From Eubacteriales bacterium (GTDB lineage: Bacteria > Bacillota > Clostridia > Oscillospirales > Butyricicoccaceae), in assembly GCA_030539335.1 (NCBI GenBank), contig JAUNSG010000004.1, forward strand, positions 62,001 through 126,000: a DNA stretch of 64,000 nt, in the 5' to 3' direction. The position numbers and the translations under genes were made by a program. The notes beneath the pieces are model-generated. The model saw only the letters and a program-made list of their open reading frames with translations. It ran no database searches and was not told where the DNA came from. This document shows positions 33,329 to 43,319 of the stretch, piece after piece. The first letter of the stretch is position 1. Each line of letters starts with the position of its first letter.

Positions 33329-33976
33329 ATGTCCATTTTTGATCTCTTTGCCAAGCTGGACGCGGAAAAGCAGGCCAAAGCCGCTCAGCCCATCGAATGG
33401 CTTGTGGTCGGTCTGGGCAATCCGGGACTGAAATACGTCAACACCCGTCACAACACCGGCTTCCGTGTGATGGATGCTCTGTGCCGGGAGCACCATGTCA
33501 CCTGTGACCGCTCCCGCTTTCAGGCACTGACCGGAGAAGCGGTACTCGGCGGCAAGCGTGTCCTTCTCGTAAAGCCACAGACCTTTATGAATCTGTCCGG
33601 CGCCGCGGTGCACGAGGCAGCTTCCTTTTATAAGATCCCGCCGGAGCGCATTCTCGTCATCTTTGACGACATTTCCCTTCCGGTTGGAACCCTCCGCATC
33701 CGGCCCAAGGGTTCGGCGGGCGGTCAGAACGGCGTGAAGGATATCATCGCCCAGCTCGGTTCGCAGGATTTCCCGCGCATCAAGGTCGGGATCGGCGGCA
33801 AGCCGCATCCGGATTACGATCTGGCCGACTGGGTTCTCTCCACGATCCGTCCGGACGAGCTGGAGGACATGGAGGATGCAGTCCATCGTGCGGTGCTCGC
33901 CGTTTCCGAGCTGATTCAGCACGGTGTCCCTTCCGCGACCCAGAAATTCAACGGAACAAAAATTTCACAGAAATAA
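33329..33976 (+). CDS. pth: Peptidyl-tRNA hydrolase
   Basis: 215 residues. The core begins WLVVGLGNPGLKYVNTRHNTGF with catalytic His41, then KPQTFMNLSG, and the Asp113-Asp114 pair in VIFDDISLPVGTLRIRPKGSAGGQNG. It releases peptides from drop-off peptidyl-tRNA. There is a 22-residue N-terminal extension (MSIFDLFAKLDAEKQAKAAQ) not found in the typical enzyme. It starts 8 nt after fakA. Confidence 0.96.
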   Translation: MSIFDLFAKLDAEKQAKAAQPIEWLVVGLGNPGLKYVNTRHNTGFRVMDALCREHHVTCDRSRFQALTGEAVLGGKRVLLVKPQTFMNLSGAAVHEAASFYKIPPERILVIFDDISLPVGTLRIRPKGSAGGQNGVKDIIAQLGSQDFPRIKVGIGGKPHPDYDLADWVLSTIRPDELEDMEDAVHRAVLAVSELIQHGVPSATQKFNGTKISQK

Positions 33977-33981
33977 CGACA

Positions 33982-34014
33982 CAATCCCATCGGCCAGCCC
34001 GCCGATGGGATTTT
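33982..34014 (+). terminator. Terminator of asp23-fakA-pth
   Basis: AATCCCATCGGC-CAGCCC-GCCGATGGGATTTT, further closed by outer arms CGACACA and TGTGTCG. Confidence 0.85.
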
Positions 34015-34153
34015 CAATGTGTCGATTTTTTGTACAACCGTGCGGATACTTCCACAATATCTTCACCATTTCACCATGATTTCCTCGGTATTGTGTTGTT
34101 ATACTTTCAGGGAAGATTCAACAAACCATATTGACTGAAAGGATACGGAAACC

Positions 34154-35986
34154 ATGCGAAAACAACGTATTACCTCGTCGCTCTGTGCTTCCGCCCTGCT
34201 GCTGTCCCTGACTGCCTGCGGTGCATCGACACAAAACAACGATTACAGCGGTGAAACTGTGACCGGCAGAGTGACGGAAATCGACGGCGAAACCGTGACC
34301 CTACAGCTCGGCGAGCTGGGACAGGGCGGACAAGAGGGCGCTCCCTCCGACGGAGAGCAGCCACCGGAGCAGCCGGGCAACATGGCCTCCTCCGAAGCAG
34401 ACGGCAGCGGAGAAGCCCCGGAAGATCCCCCCACGAATTCGGACGAAAACACCCCGCCGGAAAAGCCTGACGGCGATTCGAACGGCGAAGCTCCCAGCGG
34501 CGATTCAGACGGCGAGGCTCCCAGCGGTGATCCGCCGGAACAACTCCAGGGCAGCGGCATGAGCGACGACACAAGCAGCTCCGCACAGGTCGCGGAGACG
34601 GTGACGATTGACCTCTCCGATGCAGAAATCACAACGGAAGCGGACGGCGAGAGCACGGCAGCCACGCTGGATGACATCGCGGTGGATGATATGCTGGTAG
34701 TCGAATTCGATGACAATGGCAAGGCAGAGACCGTAACCATCCAGACTGGCGGCGGACAGCCCGGCGGCTTCAGCGGCGGCTCGGGTGAGGTGACGCAGGG
34801 CACCTCGGCCAACACGCTCGACACCGATACCTCTGTCAGCGGCGAAACCTACTCCTCGGACGGGGATGACGAAAACGCACTGCGCGTAGATGGTGCTGTA
34901 GCAGAGCTGGGCGGCATCACGGTAGAAAAATCCGGCGGTTCGTCCTCGAACACCGAAGACGGTGATTTCTATGGACAGAATGCCGCCCTCCTCGCCACAA
35001 ACGGTGCGGAAGTCACGATCCAAAATGCAACCGTCAGCTCCTCTGCCCAGAACGGAAACGGTGTGTTCAGCTATGGGGAAGGTACCACGGTGAACATCTC
35101 CGACTCCACCATTACGACCGAGGCGGATAATTCCGGCGGCATCCAAACCACTGGCGGCGGTACCACCAACGCATCCAATCTGACCGTCACCACCTCCGGC
35201 AGTTCTTCGGCGGCGATCCGCTCGGATCGCGGCGGCGGGACCGTTTCCGTCGACGGCGGTTCCTATACGAGCAATGGCTATAACTCCCCGGCGGTCTATT
35301 CCACCGCGGATATTACGGTCAAAAACGCGGTATTGACTGCCAACAATTCCGAGGCTCTGGTCATCGAGGGACAAAATTCCATCGCGCTGGAAGACTGTGA
35401 TGTCACCGGCAACATGAGTGACACCGAGGGCACCAGCTCGGATGAAAATGTTCACAACGTCATGATCTATCAGTCCATGTCCGGCGATGCGGAAGTCGGT
35501 ACGGCTTCCTTCTCCATGAATGGCGGTTCCCTGACGTCGCAAAACGGAGATCTGTTCTATATCACAAACACAGCATGCCAGCTTTCTCTGACCAATGTCT
35601 CCATTGACAATCAGGACGCCGATGGATATCTGATGCGCATTTCGGGCAACAGCGCCAGCCGCGGCTGGGGCAGCGCCGGCTCCAATGGCGCTCAGGCTGA
35701 GGTATCCGTCAGCCAGCAGACGTTGGAAGGCGACATCGTGGTTGACTCGATTTCCACCCTGAATCTGACTCTCAGCGACGAAAGCACCCTGAACGGAAGC
35801 ATCCAAATCGTAGACAACGAGCAGGACGGCACTGCGGTGGACGACAACGTCGTTCTCACCATCGAAGAGGGCTGTACCTGGACACTGACCGACGACTGCA
35901 CAATCTCCAGCCTGACCAACAATGGTACGATTGATTTCAACGGCCACACGATCACCCTGGCCGACGGAACTGTACTCAGCGAATAA
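34154..35986 (+). CDS. Large beta-helix surface lipoprotein with Pro/Glu/Ser-rich linker
   Basis: 610 residues. Lipobox LSLTACG (Cys at about 23). Residues 30-55 form a small strand-rich module (GRVTEIDGETVTLQLGELG), echoed near 145-195. Between them is a disordered acidic linker with repeats of the type (D/N)GEAPSGD. From about 225 the chain is Thr/Ser/Gly/Asn-rich with regular VTIQNATVSSSAQNGNGVFS-type rungs, typical of right-handed parallel beta-helix/adhesin proteins. No catalytic residues were identified. Compositional resemblance to calcium- or carbohydrate-binding surface proteins is inference. Monocistronic. Confidence 0.82.
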   Translation: MRKQRITSSLCASALLLSLTACGASTQNNDYSGETVTGRVTEIDGETVTLQLGELGQGGQEGAPSDGEQPPEQPGNMASSEADGSGEAPEDPPTNSDENTPPEKPDGDSNGEAPSGDSDGEAPSGDPPEQLQGSGMSDDTSSSAQVAETVTIDLSDAEITTEADGESTAATLDDIAVDDMLVVEFDDNGKAETVTIQTGGGQPGGFSGGSGEVTQGTSANTLDTDTSVSGETYSSDGDDENALRVDGAVAELGGITVEKSGGSSSNTEDGDFYGQNAALLATNGAEVTIQNATVSSSAQNGNGVFSYGEGTTVNISDSTITTEADNSGGIQTTGGGTTNASNLTVTTSGSSSAAIRSDRGGGTVSVDGGSYTSNGYNSPAVYSTADITVKNAVLTANNSEALVIEGQNSIALEDCDVTGNMSDTEGTSSDENVHNVMIYQSMSGDAEVGTASFSMNGGSLTSQNGDLFYITNTACQLSLTNVSIDNQDADGYLMRISGNSASRGWGSAGSNGAQAEVSVSQQTLEGDIVVDSISTLNLTLSDESTLNGSIQIVDNEQDGTAVDDNVVLTIEEGCTWTLTDDCTISSLTNNGTIDFNGHTITLADGTVLSE

Positions 35987-36000
35987 CCACATACCGAACA

Positions 36001-36039
36001 AAACGCTGTCGAATCCTTTTCGGAAACGACAGCGTTTTT
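36001..36039 (+). terminator. Terminator of the beta-helix lipoprotein gene
   Basis: AAACGCTGTCG pairs with CGACAGCGTTTTT; it lies between convergent genes. Confidence 0.8.
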
Positions 36040-36045
36040 CTTCTC

Positions 36046-36987
36046 TTATGCCAGCACAAATACTTTGACCAGCAGAAACAGTAAGATGCCAACGATGGTA
36101 TTGATGGAAAGAAAAATGGACAAAAAGGAGGTGGTTCTCCCCTTGGTGTCCAAATAGATGGATACCATAAACGACGGCGGAAGCAAGAACTGAAGCGCCA
36201 GCGCTGCCGTTGTAAACGGATTGAGTGCATGCAGTGCGTGCAGCACCGGGAACGCAATCAGGGCCAGCAAGCCCTGTATGCCATACCGGCACACCAGCAT
36301 GCGCAGTGCCAGGCGATTAACCGCCGGATCAAGCTGGAAGTTATAGCCGATGATAATCAGCACCAGCATACCGACCGGCTGGGTCAGGAAATTCAGCGTC
36401 GTATCGAACAACGTGCCGACCTGCGAGGCGGCAATCCAATTGCCTGCGCCGGAGATACCCAGAATCAATCCGAGGACAACTGCCCATACCGCCGGATTCT
36501 TCCGCGCAATATCCCAGCAGGTCTTCAGCGATGCGGACCCCGAATTGTGCGACAGCATGAGCATCAGCAGAATGGTAAAGGTAAACAGCGTAGTTCCCAG
36601 GTCGGCACAGGCATAATAATGTGTGTTATCCTGTCCCATGACCATGGCAAACATCGCATAACCCAACATGCCGCCCTCATAGCTGGTGCAGAGGAACGGA
36701 ACAATATCCCCACTCTCCCCAAAGAACCGGCGGAGCGGATAGCCCAGCAGCATCGTGCCGACAAGAATCACCAGTACAGCCAGAATAATCGTCATAGTCG
36801 GACGATCAAACTGGATCAGATAAAATGCCTTAAAGATGACGACCGGAATGATGATCGTAGAAATCATACTGCGCAGCTCATCGATTGTTTTCTGGCTGAC
36901 GATCTGCAATTTCCGGCAGGCGATTCCCATCCCGATTGCGATTAAAATCGGTAAAATCGTATTTAAGATATCTAAGATTGTCTTCAT
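36046..36987 (-). CDS. AEC-family (auxin efflux carrier-like) membrane transporter
   Basis: 313 residues with about ten membrane segments in two five-helix halves. LNTILPILIAIGMGIACRKL opens the family; VVIFKAFYLIQFD and GYPLRRFFGESGDIVPF follow. AEC proteins commonly move organic acids such as malate. The gene follows the iron alcohol dehydrogenase by 3 nt and must share its transcript, so it may carry a product or precursor of that enzyme. Confidence 0.88.
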   Translation of the reverse strand: MKTILDILNTILPILIAIGMGIACRKLQIVSQKTIDELRSMISTIIIPVVIFKAFYLIQFDRPTMTIILAVLVILVGTMLLGYPLRRFFGESGDIVPFLCTSYEGGMLGYAMFAMVMGQDNTHYYACADLGTTLFTFTILLMLMLSHNSGSASLKTCWDIARKNPAVWAVVLGLILGISGAGNWIAASQVGTLFDTTLNFLTQPVGMLVLIIIGYNFQLDPAVNRLALRMLVCRYGIQGLLALIAFPVLHALHALNPFTTAALALQFLLPPSFMVSIYLDTKGRTTSFLSIFLSINTIVGILLFLLVKVFVLA

Positions 36988-36990
36988 AGG

Positions 36991-38163
36991 TTACATCGCC
37001 ATGCGATAAATCGCTTCCGCAGCCTCCGGTGTAATGTCGATGTAAGATCCCACCTGGCGTCCGTCTGCAACACCGAGCATCCGCACCAATGTTGGAATAT
37101 CTTCTTCCTTTCCACCCAGCTCCGCAATGGTCGCCGGCATGCCAATCGAGGTGAGGAACGCGCGGAACCGTTCGATGCCCTCGAGAGCGGTGCGCTCCGG
37201 ATGCGCAAAATCCATATCACAGCCCCAGACACGGACAGCAAACTGCGCCATGCGGCTGACATTATGATGCAAAACATACTTCATCCAGTTTGGCGCGATA
37301 ACAGCCAGTCCCGCACCATGCGCACAGTCATACAGGGCGGACAGCTCATGCTCAATGTTGTGGCTCGCCCAGTCCTGCTCGCGTCCGACACCACAGATAT
37401 CGTTGTGGGCAACCATGCCGCCCCACATGATGTTCGCGCGCGCCTGATAATCGGTCCGGTTCGCCATAACCTTCGGCGCTTCCGCAATCATAGACTGGAG
37501 CACACCTTCACACAGCCGGTCCGTGATCTCAACCTCCGTCGTGTTGGTAAAGTACCGCTCACAGACATGGATCATGATATCCGTGATCCCACATGCTGTC
37601 TGATAGGCCGACAGAGTGGTCGTGAATTCCGGATTCAAAATCGAGAACCGCGGACGAATCGCTTCGCCGGAGGCGCCGCGCTTCTGCATTCCGTCCTCCA
37701 AGGTGATGACCGAATCCGGCGAACCCTCGCTGCCTGCGGCCGCAATGGTCAGCACCGTGCCGACCGGAAGCGCCTGATCGATACGCATATCCTTGGAATA
37801 ATAATCCCAGAAATCGCCGTCATACAGGCATCCCGCCGCGATCGCCTTCGCAGTGTCAATCGCGCTGCCGCCGCCGACCGCCAGAATAAAATCAATGTTC
37901 TCCTGCTTGCAGCGTGCAATCCCCTGATAAACCGGCCCGCTGCGCGGATTTGGCTGAACGCCGCCCAGCTCCACAAATGGGATCTGGTTCTCGTTCATCG
38001 CATCGGTTACCGCATCGTAGACACCGTTCCGTTTGATCGAACCGCCGCCGTATACCATCAGCACCTTGCTGCCGCCAAACCGGCGAATTAAGGTGCCAAG
38101 CTGCTTCTCGCTCCCCTTGCCAAAGGCAAAATAAGTCGGTGCATAAAAGGTGAAATTCTCCAT
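36991..38163 (-). CDS. Iron-containing alcohol dehydrogenase (butanol dehydrogenase-like)
   Basis: 390 residues. FYAPTYFAFGKGSEKQLG is the BDH/YqhD-type N-terminus; LAVGGGSAIDTAKAIAAG binds the nucleotide; TIAAAGSEGSPDSVI, ITDIMIHVCERYF, ELSALYDCAHGAGLAVIAPNW and the following VLHHN supply Asp and His metal ligands. It reduces aldehydes to alcohols. The gene has a clear minus-strand promoter and is followed by the AEC transporter. Confidence 0.93.
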   Translation of the reverse strand: MENFTFYAPTYFAFGKGSEKQLGTLIRRFGGSKVLMVYGGGSIKRNGVYDAVTDAMNENQIPFVELGGVQPNPRSGPVYQGIARCKQENIDFILAVGGGSAIDTAKAIAAGCLYDGDFWDYYSKDMRIDQALPVGTVLTIAAAGSEGSPDSVITLEDGMQKRGASGEAIRPRFSILNPEFTTTLSAYQTACGITDIMIHVCERYFTNTTEVEITDRLCEGVLQSMIAEAPKVMANRTDYQARANIMWGGMVAHNDICGVGREQDWASHNIEHELSALYDCAHGAGLAVIAPNWMKYVLHHNVSRMAQFAVRVWGCDMDFAHPERTALEGIERFRAFLTSIGMPATIAELGGKEEDIPTLVRMLGVADGRQVGSYIDITPEAAEAIYRMAM

Positions 38164-38195
38164 TTCATCGCTCCCTCTCTGTCTGTGTTACTTTC

Positions 38196-38224
38196 AGTAT
38201 ACGACATTTTGTTTGACGATACAA
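38196..38224 (-). promoter_or_regulatory. sigma-A promoter of the alcohol dehydrogenase-transporter unit
   Basis: Minus strand: TTGTAT (38224-38219), 17-bp spacer, TATACT (38201-38196). Confidence 0.7.
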
Positions 38225-38270
38225 GACGGCACTTTTTTCATCCGTCTTCCAGTCGAGCTTGCCGGAGAAA

Positions 38271-38299
38271 AAACAGCAGGAAGGCCTCCTGCTGTTTTT
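38271..38299 (-). terminator. Terminator of pgeF
   Basis: AACAGCAGGA/TCCTGCTGTT hairpin with T runs on both strands, adjacent to the pgeF stop. Confidence 0.75.
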
Positions 38300-38300
38300 C

Positions 38301-39104
38301 TTATTCCATTGGCAGCATAATCACACCGGCATGCACGCCGCGTCGCCCCTGTGTCGCACGGTGCGACCAAAACACATCGCAATGGCATTTTGTACAGATG
38401 CCACTGTCTACAATATTTACGACGCCTGCCTCCTGCAGCAGCATGGTATTGATCCCCTGCAAGTCCGGAAAATACTTTGCTCCGCGCGCTGCAATATATG
38501 GACGGACTTTGTCCCCCATCTCCTCCAGCATGGCATCCGGTACATCCCGGTCGGTTTCAAAGCAGCACTCCCGGATGGATGGACCGATCACCGCACGGAT
38601 GTCCTCCGGCTTTGCACCGTACTGCTCTCCCATTGTGCGGACGGTCTTTTTCAGGATGCCCTTCGCCGTGCCGCGCCACCCCGAATGGCAGGCCGCAATG
38701 CAGCGGCTCACCGGATCATACAATAAGGTGACGACACAGTCCGCATAAAATCCGCACAGCGGAACCCCCGGCAGATTGGTCACAACCGCATCTACACTCC
38801 AACGGTTCGGTTGTCCCAGTCCCATGCCGATTTCCTTTTCCGTGACGATACCGACCTCGTCGTTGTGCACCTGTCTGGTGCAGGTCAGACGCTCCTTTGG
38901 TACACCGAAAAATCCGGCGAGAATATCATAATTCTTCCGGACATTCTCCGGCTCGTCGCCGCGGTTGAAGCCCAAATTCAGCGACGCCACATGGCCGGTG
39001 CTCACACCGCCAAATTTTGTCGTGAACAGATGGGGTATCTCGATTGTCCGACTCGTATAATAGACCAGCTCTCCTGCGGTCTTTCGTTCCATATTTGCGT
39101 TCAT
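38301..39104 (-). CDS. pgeF: PgeF/YfiH-family multicopper-oxidase-like (purine nucleoside) enzyme
   Basis: 267 residues: HLFTTKFGGVSTGHVASLNLGFN, CTRQVHNDEV, GFYADCVVTLLYDP, CHSGWRGTAKGILKK, and C-terminal CTKCHCDVFWSHRATQGRRGVHAG. The metal ligands of the DUF152 family (His, Cys, His) are present. Members have been described as peptidoglycan editing factor in E. coli and as purine nucleoside phosphorylases/adenosine deaminases. AGGAGG gives 8-nt spacing to ATG 39104; the in-frame ATG at 39110 is too close. Confidence 0.92.
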   Translation of the reverse strand: MNANMERKTAGELVYYTSRTIEIPHLFTTKFGGVSTGHVASLNLGFNRGDEPENVRKNYDILAGFFGVPKERLTCTRQVHNDEVGIVTEKEIGMGLGQPNRWSVDAVVTNLPGVPLCGFYADCVVTLLYDPVSRCIAACHSGWRGTAKGILKKTVRTMGEQYGAKPEDIRAVIGPSIRECCFETDRDVPDAMLEEMGDKVRPYIAARGAKYFPDLQGINTMLLQEAGVVNIVDSGICTKCHCDVFWSHRATQGRRGVHAGVIMLPME

Positions 39105-39306
39105 TCGCATAACCTCCTGCAACAGGAATTGCAACATTTGATTCACAAAGCTCATTATACTATGAACGGAGAAAAAAATATAGTGTAGAATGTAAAATTC
39201 TCATCTGTTCCTTATTTCCTCCACAATGGGTAATTTTAGAGTAAATTAAGTTGTAAAAATGCTCATTTCTTGTCACTGTTTCCCTTTGTCCGGCGCAGGA
39301 TTCGGC

Positions 39307-39335
39307 TTGACAGAAGTCCTGCGAACGATTAAAAT
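39307..39335 (+). promoter_or_regulatory. sigma-A promoter of rny
   Basis: TTGACA (39307-39312), 17-bp spacer, TAAAAT (39330-39335), followed by a ~110-nt leader with a GACGA/TCGTC hairpin at 39358-39376. Confidence 0.75.
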
Positions 39336-39453
39336 AAAGTGAATACTCTTGTGCAGGGACGATGCGATCTCTCGTCTATATGTGCAGAAATTCATAAGAT
39401 TCGATATCATTCTTTAAAAAAATTTACAAATTTAGGAGGTGTTTTACAATCAT

Positions 39454-40992
39454 ATGCAAATCGGCATTCTTATCGCCGCTGTCGTTGGTATCCTGGTAGG
39501 TTGTCTGCTGGGCTTTACTTATAGAAAGCGTATCGCCGAAAAGGAAATCGGCGGTGCAGAAGAAGAAGCCAAGAGAATCATCAACGAATCCATTAAAACA
39601 GCAGAAAGCAAAAAGCGGGAAGCTGTTTTGGAAGCGAAGGAGGAAATTCACAAAAGCCGCGCCGATCTTGACCGTGAGATCAAGGAGCGCCGCAGTGAGA
39701 TTCAGAAGTCCGAGCGCCGCTTGCAGCAGAAGGAGGAAACTCTGGACCGCAAGATTGACGCCAATGACCAGAAGAATGAGGAGCTTTCCCGTCGTCTGGC
39801 CCGCGTTCAGAAGTCGCACGATGAGGCAGAAAAGATCAAGGCAGAGCAGATTGCTCGTCTGGAGGAAATTTCCGGCCTGTCCCGCGAGGAAGCAAAGGAC
39901 TATCTGGTCAGCTCGATTGAATCGGAAGCACAGCATGACGCTGCGGTGAAGCTGCGTGAAATCAACCAAACCCTCAAGGACGAAGCGGACATGCAGGCTC
40001 GTAAAATCATTACCGCAGCCATTCAGCGCTGCGCCGCAGATCATGTGGCAGAAGCAACCGTATCGGTTGTCCCGCTGCCAAATGATGAGATGAAGGGCCG
40101 CATCATTGGCCGCGAGGGCCGCAACATCCGTACCCTGGAAACCATGACCGGTGTCGATCTGATCATCGACGACACGCCAGAGGCCATTACCCTCTCCTGC
40201 TTTGATCCGGTACGCCGTGAAATCGCCCGTCTGACGCTGGAAAAGCTGATTATTGACGGCCGCATCCATCCGGCCCGCATCGAGGAAACCGTGGAGAAGA
40301 GCCGCCGCGAGGTCGACCAAATCATCAAGCAGGAAGGCGAACGCGCCGTATTTGAAACCGGCATCCACAATCTCCATCCGGAGCTGGTCAAGCTGCTCGG
40401 TCGCATGCGTTACCGCACCAGCTATGGTCAGAATGTGCTGCAGCATTCCATCGAAGTTTCCCACATCGCCGGAAGCCTCGCCGCAGAACTGGGCATTGAT
40501 GTCGCTCAGGCAAAGCGCGCCGGACTGCTGCACGATATCGGCAAATCCATTGACCGCGAGATGGAAGGCTCTCACGTCGACATTGGCGTTGATCTGTGTA
40601 AGAAGTATCGCGAAAATCAGGATATCATCCATGCAGTGCATGCACATCATGGCGATATCGAACCGCGTACACTGGTTGCCTGTCTGGTACAGACGGCTGA
40701 CGCCATCTCGGCTGCCCGTCCGGGTGCACGCCGTGAGAATCTGGAAGCATACATCAAGCGTCTGGAAAAGCTCGAGGAGATCGCAAATACGACGCCCGGT
40801 GTCTCCAGTTCCTATGCCATTCAGGCAGGACGCGAGATCCGCATCATCGTCAATCCGGAGCAGGTTTCCGATGACCGTATGGTTCTTCTTTCCCGCGAGA
40901 TCGCAAAGAAGATCGAGAGCGAGTTGGAATATCCGGGTCAGATCAAGATCAACATGATCCGCGAAACCCGCGCAATCGAATACGCAAAGTAA
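39454..40992 (+). CDS. rny: Ribonuclease Y
   Basis: 512 residues: one N-terminal membrane helix ([19 protein letters not shown]), a long charged coiled coil (about 25-190), the KH domain ([25 protein letters not shown]), and the HD phosphodiesterase domain ([33 protein letters not shown]). RNase Y is the membrane-bound endonuclease initiating mRNA decay in Firmicutes. The AGGAGG site is 14 nt from ATG 39454, a little long; the GTG at 39439 overlaps the ribosome site. ymdB, its common neighbour, is at 13776. Confidence 0.97.
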   Translation: MQIGILIAAVVGILVGCLLGFTYRKRIAEKEIGGAEEEAKRIINESIKTAESKKREAVLEAKEEIHKSRADLDREIKERRSEIQKSERRLQQKEETLDRKIDANDQKNEELSRRLARVQKSHDEAEKIKAEQIARLEEISGLSREEAKDYLVSSIESEAQHDAAVKLREINQTLKDEADMQARKIITAAIQRCAADHVAEATVSVVPLPNDEMKGRIIGREGRNIRTLETMTGVDLIIDDTPEAITLSCFDPVRREIARLTLEKLIIDGRIHPARIEETVEKSRREVDQIIKQEGERAVFETGIHNLHPELVKLLGRMRYRTSYGQNVLQHSIEVSHIAGSLAAELGIDVAQAKRAGLLHDIGKSIDREMEGSHVDIGVDLCKKYRENQDIIHAVHAHHGDIEPRTLVACLVQTADAISAARPGARRENLEAYIKRLEKLEEIANTTPGVSSSYAIQAGREIRIIVNPEQVSDDRMVLLSREIAKKIESELEYPGQIKINMIRETRAIEYAK

Positions 40993-41010
40993 ACGAACAG
41001 TGGATACACA

Positions 41011-41040
41011 AAGCCCGTCGACTCCGGTCGACGGGCTTTT
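41011..41040. terminator. Terminator of rny
   Basis: AAGCCCGTCGAC-TCCG-GTCGACGGGCTTTT, a perfect 12-bp stem. Confidence 0.85.
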
Positions 41041-41071
41041 CCCATTTCTTTTTGGGCACGATCTGCCACCG

Positions 41072-42949
41072 TTATCCCAACCGATGGCAGGTCAGCAAGA
41101 GGATCTGCCGCTCATTGGAAAGATGCCGCAGCAGCTGCATGGCGCAGGCGGTTCGCTCCTCGTCATAGGTCAAAAACGGATCGTCCAAAATCAGCGGTAC
41201 GGTTTCCGTCCCATTGTCGAGCAAAACCGTACAAGCCGCCAGACGCAGCGCCAAATACAATTGATCGCGTGTCCCGCTCGACAGCCGCAGACGGTCCAGC
41301 TCCACCGCACTGTTTTCCGCACGGCACACCGCCTCGAAATTGGTATAGAGCTGCAGTGCTGTATATTTGTTGTTCGTCAGAATCTGCAAATAATGCTGCG
41401 CGAGGCGGTTGATCTGCGGGGACATCCGCGCCGTCAGCTCCGCATTGACACGCACCAGCGACTTTTTTGCCAGCGCAATGGCATCCAAATTCCACAGGAT
41501 GTCCTCATGCGCTTCGCGCAGTTCCTTCTGGCGCTGACGCAAAACCGCTGCATCCCCGATCTCTGCACATCGTCCACGGCATACTGCGATTTCCTGCTGA
41601 AGCTCCTCCATCGCTTCGCGCGCCGCGGCAAGCTCGCCATCCGCCAGATCCAAAAGCTGCTGTAATCCCGCACTTTCTTCCTGCTCCAGGAGATCCAGAT
41701 ATTCTTCTGCCATCTGCTCCTGGTGCTGGCGCGCCTCCAAATACTGTTCGCGCAATTGGGCCAGCGCTGCAACCTGCGCCCGGATTTCATGGATGTTCTG
41801 TTCCGCTATGCCTAGGTCTGCCGCCGCTTCCAGCAGCGTCTCCCTCGTCTCATCGATCTCTTCCGGCTGTTTTGCCTTTTCGCGCGGCTTTGTGCCGCGC
41901 CATCCGAGCAGAAACAGAACAATCGCAAGTCCGGCAAGCAAACCAGCCATCCCCCCAGAGAGCTCCATACAACCAATCGCAGCCACCACACAGACGATCG
42001 CCAGAAGCATCGCCCACAACCGGGGTTTCCGCTTTCGCTGCTTCCCCTCCGGTTCATAGGTTCCATATTGGTTCGGATGTGCTGCATCGTACGCCCCCAG
42101 CGCATTTTCCACCGTTTTCAACTTTCGCAGATCTGGAAGCCGGCTGCGCAATTTCTCCGCCGCTTCCTTCGCCTCCTGCTCCCGCTGCTGTGCCCGTTCC
42201 CGCTTGCCTGCCGACTGCACAAACTGCTTTGTCTGGATGGCGCGATAAGCCTCCTCTTTTTTCTGTACGCGCTGCTGTGCGGCCGGAAGCTGTTGTTCCA
42301 GTTCCCGTATTTCCGCCTCCAGCTTGTCCAGATGTGTCAGCCGTTCCTGCACCTGTTCCAGTTCCGCATCGTTTTTCGCAAGCTTTCCATGCACGCCGCC
42401 CTTGAGCTGGCTGCGCCATTTATCAAGCTGCTGCACCGCCTGTGCATATTGCATGGCGTTATCCCCCGTCGTCGACAGCGCCAAAATGCGGTCGCTCAGC
42501 TCCGCAGCCGATACCGCCGCGTTCAGACCATCCAGCATCGCAGACGACCGAAAGGCCTCTTCCCCCACACCGGTCAGCCGTTCCCCACAGTTCTTGCTGG
42601 TCAGCATCCGGCATTCCTCTCCGGTGTCCGCATAGCGTGCGGAAAATTCCTGCATTGGTCCGCCCTTCCCGGTCTGGCGGCTGATGACGATCCGCCGTCC
42701 CTGGAACTCCACCTCGAGCAGCCCGCTCATCGGCTTGCCGTCCGCCGGATGATATTTTGTTTTGTCCGACAATTGCTGCCGGGTGTCGCGCTTTGCCGTG
42801 TTCAATCCGTACAGCATGACGCGAATAAAATCGCACAGTGTCGTTTTTCCACCCTCATTCGGCAGATATCGGACATCCAGACCGCGATCAAACGCAATCT
42901 CTTTTCCGTTCAGAATGCCGAAATGCCCCTGTGCACGCAGAATCCTCAT
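41072..42949 (-). CDS. YhaN/SbcC-like AAA ATPase with coiled coil
   Basis: 625 residues. The N-terminal P-loop is YLPNEGGKTTLCDFI, a variant of the SbcC/YhaN GxNxxGKST loop lacking the usual Ala. Two coiled coils (about 190-265 and 370-500) flank a hydrophobic hairpin (about 310-352, AMLLAIVCVVAAIGC and LLAGLAIVLFLLGW) as in YhaN. At the C-terminus are the ABC signature LSSGTRDQLYLALR and Walker B PLILDDPFLTYDEE. It is the likely partner of the YhaO-like nuclease at 19710. No ribosome site stronger than TATCATG context was seen. Confidence 0.85.
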   Translation of the reverse strand: MRILRAQGHFGILNGKEIAFDRGLDVRYLPNEGGKTTLCDFIRVMLYGLNTAKRDTRQQLSDKTKYHPADGKPMSGLLEVEFQGRRIVISRQTGKGGPMQEFSARYADTGEECRMLTSKNCGERLTGVGEEAFRSSAMLDGLNAAVSAAELSDRILALSTTGDNAMQYAQAVQQLDKWRSQLKGGVHGKLAKNDAELEQVQERLTHLDKLEAEIRELEQQLPAAQQRVQKKEEAYRAIQTKQFVQSAGKRERAQQREQEAKEAAEKLRSRLPDLRKLKTVENALGAYDAAHPNQYGTYEPEGKQRKRKPRLWAMLLAIVCVVAAIGCMELSGGMAGLLAGLAIVLFLLGWRGTKPREKAKQPEEIDETRETLLEAAADLGIAEQNIHEIRAQVAALAQLREQYLEARQHQEQMAEEYLDLLEQEESAGLQQLLDLADGELAAAREAMEELQQEIAVCRGRCAEIGDAAVLRQRQKELREAHEDILWNLDAIALAKKSLVRVNAELTARMSPQINRLAQHYLQILTNNKYTALQLYTNFEAVCRAENSAVELDRLRLSSGTRDQLYLALRLAACTVLLDNGTETVPLILDDPFLTYDEERTACAMQLLRHLSNERQILLLTCHRLG

Positions 42950-43204
42950 GATATGTTCTCCTGTATCTGTCGTTGCTTTTTTTATTATAGCATCCCCGCA
43001 GGAAAAAATATATCCTTAATTCATACAGTCCCTTTGATTGGATCTCCATACGGGATCACGGTCATATTTTACCGACTCCGCCTTCTTTGCTCTGCACAAG
43101 GCAAAATCCAGCGAAAAGTAGTCATTACTGGTCATTATCAATCAAAACAGTCCTATCTTTTCCTGGAAAGTCAACAATTTTGCCAAAAATTTTCTCCAAA
43201 TCAA

Positions 43205-43233
43205 TTTACAAAATTATCTGTTTAGTATAAAAT
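43205..43233 (+). promoter_or_regulatory. Upstream promoter candidate of the 4-hydroxybutyrate genes
   Basis: TTTACA (43205-43210), 17-bp spacer, TAAAAT (43228-43233). It lies in a 477-bp intergenic stretch that otherwise holds only AT-rich sequence. Confidence 0.45.
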
Positions 43234-43319
43234 AGATATGAAATCGGAACTTGTATTCAAGCATTTTATCCGCAACATAAATTTTATCAGATTTTTTCGT
43301 GTAACATTGGCATATCTTG

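Noticed and set aside
31684..33378. 564-codon minus-strand frame opposite fakA
   Set aside because: Shadow of fakA; no start context and no recognisable motif.
34505..36292. 595-codon minus-strand frame opposite the beta-helix lipoprotein
   Set aside because: Mirrors the repetitive Thr/Ser/Gly coding sequence and has no independent support.
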